Assembly (NCBI GenBank): GCA_963921195.1
Contig: OY992540.1
Span: 170,283,923-170,347,922 of the forward strand
Direction of reading: 5' to 3'
DNA: 64,000 nucleotides
DNA from: Pegoplata infirma
Lineage: Eukaryota; Arthropoda; Insecta; Diptera; Anthomyiidae
Shown here piece after piece: positions 59,436 through 64,000 of the stretch. The translations under genes and the position numbers were made by a program. The notes under the pieces are model-generated. The model searched no databases and had not been told where the DNA came from. It saw only the letters and a list, made by a program, of their open reading frames with translations. Position 1 is the first letter of the stretch, and each line of letters starts with the position of its first letter.

Positions 59436-60106
59436 CTTTTGTGTTTGTTGGCATCACTGAAGCGATCAGGTACAAGATCAAAGAAACTTTGTGTTTTTTT
59501 CCACAGCATTGGAATTGGTTTAACGGCCGTCGCCGCATTTTGATAGCCATCCGGTTTCACCAATCTGTGCATATCAGCCATACGCTGAGCTACCAATGAC
59601 CATACTTCGGGTCGAAGCACACTCTCCGTATTGAGAGTAACGCCAGGTACAAAATCGTAGACCAATCCATTTTTAAAAGTAGCATACAGACTGGGTGCAA
59701 ATCCATATGAGTGCAAAAGTATAATGTTGCGGGTTTCGGCTTTACGATCTATAAGCAGGTCTGTTTTATTACCATATACTCTAACGAGTACTACGTTTTT
59801 GGTGGGCTGCTCGTTGGAAGTGATGTTTGTGTTGGTAGACATCGCTGATTCTGTATCTGTGTCAGCATCTGCGTCACTGAGATTACCAGAATCGTTGTTA
59901 TCGTCATTAGTGTTTCCGTCAATGGCATCCGCGATGGTGGCTGCTGACGAATTTTGTGTATTGACATCATCAACATTGGGTCCTCCAACATCGCCTGCAT
60001 AGATTTTGGTATTGTTAATGCCATTGGTAATGGAAGAAATGTGATGATCATGTGGAGGATTGTAGAAACAGCCAACAAGCTTATTTGTTATACCGTCAGT
60101 AAATTT
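59436..60106 (-). CDS. eas: Ethanolamine kinase (easily shocked), internal coding exon A
   Basis: First recognisable coding exon, minus strand, encoding residues 1-223 of the visible product plus two bases of codon 224. It opens right after a pyrimidine-rich tract and CAG acceptor with KFTDGITNKLVGC, the conserved N-lobe entry of choline/ethanolamine kinases (loop near the ATP phosphates). Residues 15-103 are an acidic, Asn/Asp/Ser/Thr-rich low-complexity insert. The fold resumes at VVLVRVYGNKTDLLIDRKAE (105-124) and continues through LHSYGFAPSLYATF and YDFVPG (hinge) to the helix with ADMH. It ends at AG|GTAATT, phase 2. The enzyme phosphorylates ethanolamine in the cytosol, the first step of the CDP-ethanolamine (Kennedy) pathway to phosphatidylethanolamine. 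No ATG is in frame at the exon start, so the real start lies upstream. Identification is by recognised family similarity, strengthened by the next exon. Confidence 0.95.
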
Positions 60107-61542
60107 CTGCAAAAAGAAAATAAAAAAAATAAAAGCACATATAATTATTAGTGGTTTTTGTAAAGACAGTTGTGCACATGTAATTAAAGCCTACAGGCTT
60201 TAAATACACAAAAAAGAAATAAAATGGGTTTTTATTAAAAAATCACTATGTCAATTAAAATTTTACTTAATTTTGCTCTAATTAAGAAAGTGATAACAGT
60301 AACTTAAAAACTTTGTAAAAATTTTAAACTGAAAATAATAAAAAAAGGAACACTATTAAAAATCGATAATGCGACTTGATTATATTTTTCGTGCTGGTCA
60401 AAAATCCGGTCTTCAAAATTTTCCATCACATCAGGTTTTTGAGAAAATTGAGGTCAAAATTCAAAAAAATCGCCGTTTTAGGCATATTTGGAAACTCATA
60501 GCGATGCTGCAAAAGTATGGCATATATGTTTGTTATTCAGCTAGTCAGATTGTTATTGCATTTTTAACGAAAGTGGTGGTAGTGGTTTAAAAGTTATAAG
60601 CAAACTCGTGAATTTTTGGAAATTACGTGTTTAAAAACTCGCTTACTTTTGAAAGACTACTCTGAGGCTGCTGAATCTTGGGATAAACATTTGTCGTTTC
60701 CCTGGTCTGGTATAGATTTTATCAAAATCGGTTCTGTTGTTCAAAAGTTATAAGCAAAACCGTGAATTTTAGATTGGTTTTTTGTATTTGCAACAGTGAA
60801 TAGTTGCAACTTTTTTTCTTTTTTAATGCCAAATCAACTTTTACACTTTTCTATTACCTTTTACATATTGCGTTGTTGTCTTGCAAATTTGCGCAATGTC
60901 AAAACTGCAACTTTATTTACGCAATTTATTTTAAAAGTAATACAATAATAGAACCAATTGCATTACTTTTAAAATAAATAAAGGTAATAAAAAAATAAAA
61001 ATTTTATTGCAACTTTTAATTAAAAGTTGCAATATTGCACTGTTGCAAGGTTCAAAAATTTCTCAAGTGAATACCATAAATATTGCTACTCTTTACGAAA
61101 TAACAAGCAAACAAAATTGCAATTTTGTTATTTCGCATTTTTGCAATACTAAAATTGCTGACGTGAATTCCACTATTATTGATATTCACATTAAACGAAG
61201 ATCGAAAATGCAAAACTCGAAAAATGCAAAAATCGAAGATCGAAATTGCAAAACAAAAAACGCAAGTTAACGTGATGTTTAACGTGAATTCCATTATTAT
61301 AAATATGATATATGAACTTATAATTTTGCATTGTCTCATTAAAAGTTGAAGTACTTATTTTCCTTTATTATCTTATCTGATGGCGTTTAATCAGTATTTA
61401 TGACAAAATCTTGCGTGACAAATAACACAAAAAATCTGAGTGGTAAAACAAACATATATACAGGTAATTTAAATGCGCAAATCATAAAATTTTGTTTGAT
61501 TAAAATTTTTAAGGATTATTATCTTTAAAAAATAAATACCTT
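60107..61542. other. Upstream eas intron or flank, no gene recognised
   Basis: Begins with the acceptor tract of exon A. It holds a perfect 28-bp palindrome at 61006-61033 (ATTGCAACTTTTAA and its complement), a hairpin at 60929-60979 built on TTTTAAAAGTAAT, and two direct phrases AAAGTTATAAGCAAA (60590, 60746). I find no upstream eas exon. Confidence 0.6.
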
Positions 61543-62005
61543 CCCAGGCAGAAAAAAGATAAGAGGCTCAACGTTGGAATGAAGTTGGTGGCGATGGTAC
61601 TAACGTTGGCGAATAATACCCGTTTTTAAGTCTACTACGTCATGCCGAGATTGAAATGATAACAGTGGCCAACAATCGCTCAACTTTTTTTGACATTGAT
61701 TTTACAGATTTACGACATTGTATTGACCTCTTGCTTAGGGATGTATTCAAAATTTCGATAAAGTGGTTGTTATTTACCATTTTGTATAAATTTGGTTGAA
61801 AAAACAACTACTTAAGTGTTCACTTAGATTAAAGAGCTGGGGTCTATGTAAATCTATAACTTAAAAAAAATTAAATCATAATTAAAAGTTGTGCCAACAC
61901 AATGTGTTTAGAAAACTGATTTACATTATAGAATGTTGTATTATTCGTAAGCCCGATGTTGAACCAACACATAATTTTTAGAACGGTTGGCAATTTCTGA
62001 CTGGG
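61543..62005 (-). mobile_element. CCCAGTCAGAAA family, intact single unit, 463 bp
   Basis: Ends CCCAGGCAGAAAAAAG and, reversed, CCCAGTCAGAAATTGCC, flanked by TT on both sides. It is colinear with the reverse complement of 45608-46125 apart from small deletions, and so defines the uninterrupted unit. Non-coding. Confidence 0.82.
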
Positions 62006-62380
62006 TTAATACGATTTGTTATAAACCAGAGAAATTGTAGTAATAAACTTTTATTTAAAAAAAAATTACGATCATGAGTAATAATAATATAATAATAATT
62101 ATAATTTTGATCCCATGATCAAGTATCTTTATTTATTCTTTCTTTTTAATTACACCGCTTATCAAAAACATTATAATTAGTACTCCTTTCCAATCGCATT
62201 ACCTGGTAATGACTATGAATAACTTTTTGCATTTTTTGCAAATATCAAAAAATCCATCCCATAGCCGCATAGACCATGAACAAATATTAAGAAACGATAT
62301 ACATATAACTTTTTCGCGATCGATAAAAAGTTCACGCACCAAACGCAATGAAGTTTTGAATATTATTTTTTCTTTTAAGC

Positions 62381-62560
62381 TTGATTTACACGTTAACTAC
62401 CCTTGACTACCCTTATCTACTATTTCCCAGTATTGAAGGATAGCAATTGTCAAATTCAAATAATTTTTCATACAAAATTATTTAAACCCGGCAAACCGTA
62501 TCACCAATACTGGGAAATAGTAGATAAGGGTGGTCAAGGGTAGTTAACGTGTAAACTGCC
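62381..62560. mobile_element. Small palindromic MITE, 180 bp, TSD (T/C)TTTAAGC
   Basis: Left TTGATTTACACGTTAAC, right, reversed, GGCAGTTTACACGTTAAC; arms continue ACTACCCTTGAC, ACCCTTATCTACTATTTCCCAGTATTG. Flanks TTTTAAGC (62373-62380) and CTTTAAGC (62561-62568) agree at seven of eight bases. Confidence 0.75.
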
Positions 62561-62845
62561 CTTTAAGCATAAACAAGTTTAAGCGCTTTAAAAATAGAAC
62601 ATACCCAGTCAGAAATTGCCAACCGTACCAAAAATTTTGTGTTGGCACAATATCGGGCTAGCCAAAAACACAACATTGTATAATGTAAAACAGTTTTACT
62701 AAAAATATTGTGTTGTCACAACTTTGTGTTTACATAAAACACTACACTATGGATTATAATTGAAAAGTTTTAACATTTTTATTTTTTTAAAAAGTTTTTG
62801 ATTTACATAGACCTCAACTCTTTAATCTAAGTGAACACTTAAGTA

Positions 62846-63844
62846 CCCAGTGAAAAATGTTCATATATGCACATACATGTTTCATATGTGATCACATATG
62901 AAAAATATGTGATCATACATGCTCCATATGAATACATGTATGGAGCAATATTTATTGATTTTTTTTTCATATATGCTGATGTATGCAAACACATATGCAC
63001 ACATCTGCACATACATATGTCTGGGACTTATAAAATTTTCCAAAAAATATCCAAAATGATTTTAACTGAAATTTTGAATTGAATTTTTTTACTCCAAAAC
63101 ACAAAAAAAAAATTTCCAAAAAAAACTTTGAAAATTTTCAAAAAAAATTTCAGATATGTACACATTTGCACATATATGACTTGTACTTCCATGTGTATCC
63201 CGATGTTTGAATTTTTCATAGGACTTAGAAAATTTTTCAAATTTTTTTTTCTAAAAACATTTTTAATGATTTTTTACTACAAACACTTGGTACTTCAAAA
63301 ATTAAAAAAAAAATCCGAAAGTCTCGACTTTAATTTTTTTTCCTAAAAACATTTTTTAATTATTTTTTTTATTACAAACCGAAAAAGAGTTGCCAAAAAA
63401 GATTTTGTGTCTGGGACTTTAAAAAAAAAATTTTGGAACTTTGAAAATTTAAAAAAAAAAATCCAAAAGCATTCCAAAATAAAAAAAAAGGTTTTTTCTA
63501 AACTTTAAAAAAACCTTTAAGACTTCGAAAATTTTTCAAAAATTGTGAAACATTGTTTTTCTAAAGTGAAATCTCGTTCGAAAAGGATTTCGATAATTTT
63601 GCTCTGCATCATTTTATACACAACCGCATGATCGAAATCTCGTTCGAGCTAGATTTCAGCTCAGGTGTGGATTCTTTACTCCAAAATGCAAAACGGAATT
63701 AAAAAAATATATGTAACATATGTGACCATATATGTCCATATATTTACATATGCCGCCAATTTTCGCATTTGCTTCATATATGTAATACATATGGACGAGC
63801 ATACATGAATAATATATGAATAACATCTGACATTTTTCACCGGG
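62846..63844. mobile_element. CCCRGTGAAAAATG-ended element, 999 bp, TA target
   Basis: Ends CCCAGTGAAAAATGTTC and, reversed, CCCGGTGAAAAATGTC, TA on both sides, inserted into AAGTA|GTTGC of the host (intact at 45855). Both ends hold CATATATG / CATATGTG motifs over 150-200 bp; the centre (63010-63560) is homopolymer-rich and related to 57980-58320. It includes the small palindrome at 63566-63667. No gene. Confidence 0.85.
63566..63667. repeat. Small nested palindrome, copy of 6988-7104
   Basis: GTGAAATCTCGTTCGAAAAGGATTTCGAT ... ATCGAAATCTCGTTCGAGCTAGATTTCAGC, with the same central spacer type (CATCATTTTATACACAACC). More diverged than the copy at 6988. Confidence 0.7.
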
Positions 63845-64000
63845 TAGTTGCTTTTTTTAACCAATTTGCACAAAATGGTAACTAAAAAGCACTACATTGA
63901 GATTTTCAATATATCCCTAAGCAAAAGGTAAATCCAATGTCGTAAATTTGTAAAATCAATGTTAACCCAACGTCAAAACAAAAGTCGAGCGATCGTTGGC

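Larger units (their letters stand above)
62604..64000 (+). mobile_element. CCCAGTCAGAAA family unit, interrupted, runs off window
   Basis: CCCAGTCAGAAATTGCCAACC at 62604 starts a unit colinear with 45608-46050, with the same TTGTGTTGG, ACACTACACTAT and ATTTACATAGAC blocks. It is interrupted by 62846-63844 and resumes with GTTGCTTTTTTTAACC. It ends at the window edge in GTCGAGCGATCGTTGGC, which in the intact copy lies about 140 bases before the right terminus. Confidence 0.85.

Noticed and set aside
59724..60002. Plus-strand frame antisense to eas exon A
   Set aside because: A shadow of the coding strand's low-complexity insert; no independent support.
60104..60112. TTG or upstream start for eas exon A
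   Set aside because: The bases just before the conserved KFTDGITNK are a pyrimidine tract plus CAG, i.e. a splice acceptor; the protein must begin in an upstream exon.
60369..63873. Upstream eas exons among short minus-strand frames
   Set aside because: None encodes kinase N-terminal sequence or has an in-phase donor; they overlap repeats.

Overview
The window is a very AT-rich piece of a dipteran nuclear genome, most likely from a cyclorrhaphan or calyptrate fly. This rests on the single recognisable gene, an easily-shocked-type ethanolamine kinase with GT-AG introns, and on INE-1/DINE-1-like repeats carrying the GTCC/GTCT run and the 'GGTCTGGGACCCCATAAAG' block. The species cannot be named from sequence alone.

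Gene content: three coding exons of eas lie on the minus strand (59436-60106, 58598-59047, 54379-54466). They encode 402 residues from just after the N-terminus to the stop codon. The last exon is only 88 bp and sits beyond a 4131-bp intron. The 5' end of the gene lies outside the window or in an exon I cannot recognise. No other protein-coding gene and no intact transposase or reverse transcriptase is visible in 64 kb.

Everything else is repeat. (1) Tandem arrays: a 29-bp family (590-1830), a 181-bp family (2110-4450) closed in by a 36-bp inverted repeat, and a 35-bp family (14140-16150, with remnants elsewhere). (2) hAT-like DNA elements with exact or near-exact 8-bp target duplications. 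Some are long composites (4833-12385, 21071-28268, 23099-27856, 31291-33096). Others are nearly complete palindromes starting TAGRG (7173-8741, 12409-13412, 43015-43951, 51088-52412). (3) TA-flanked elements: Tigger/pogo-like (5324-5817, 33395-33703, 40966-41274), Tc1-like foldbacks (10257-11190, 28311-29948), a CACTCA/CACGCA-ended family (16695, 17832, 24857, 31716, 40538) and others. (4) A CCCAGTCAGAAA-ended family in which one copy has inserted inverted into another (45527-46564). (5) INE-1-like repeats at 18040 and, inverted, at 35575.

Layout: 1-4700 tandem arrays; 4.7-14 kb a damaged GGTATTGG-type hAT element with two later hAT insertions; 14-20 kb 35-bp satellite and CACTCA elements; 20.9-30 kb a nest at least four levels deep; 31-34 kb a four-member nest; 34.7-39 kb INE-1-like copies and a 2-kb palindrome; 39.8-54 kb mostly foldbacks; 54-60 kb eas; 60-64 kb upstream intron or flank with more foldbacks. 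Many insertions can be read precisely because an uninserted copy, or the opposite palindrome arm, is also in the window. The notable feature is the density of kilobase-scale inverted repeats without any transposase, several of them inside a transcribed intron.
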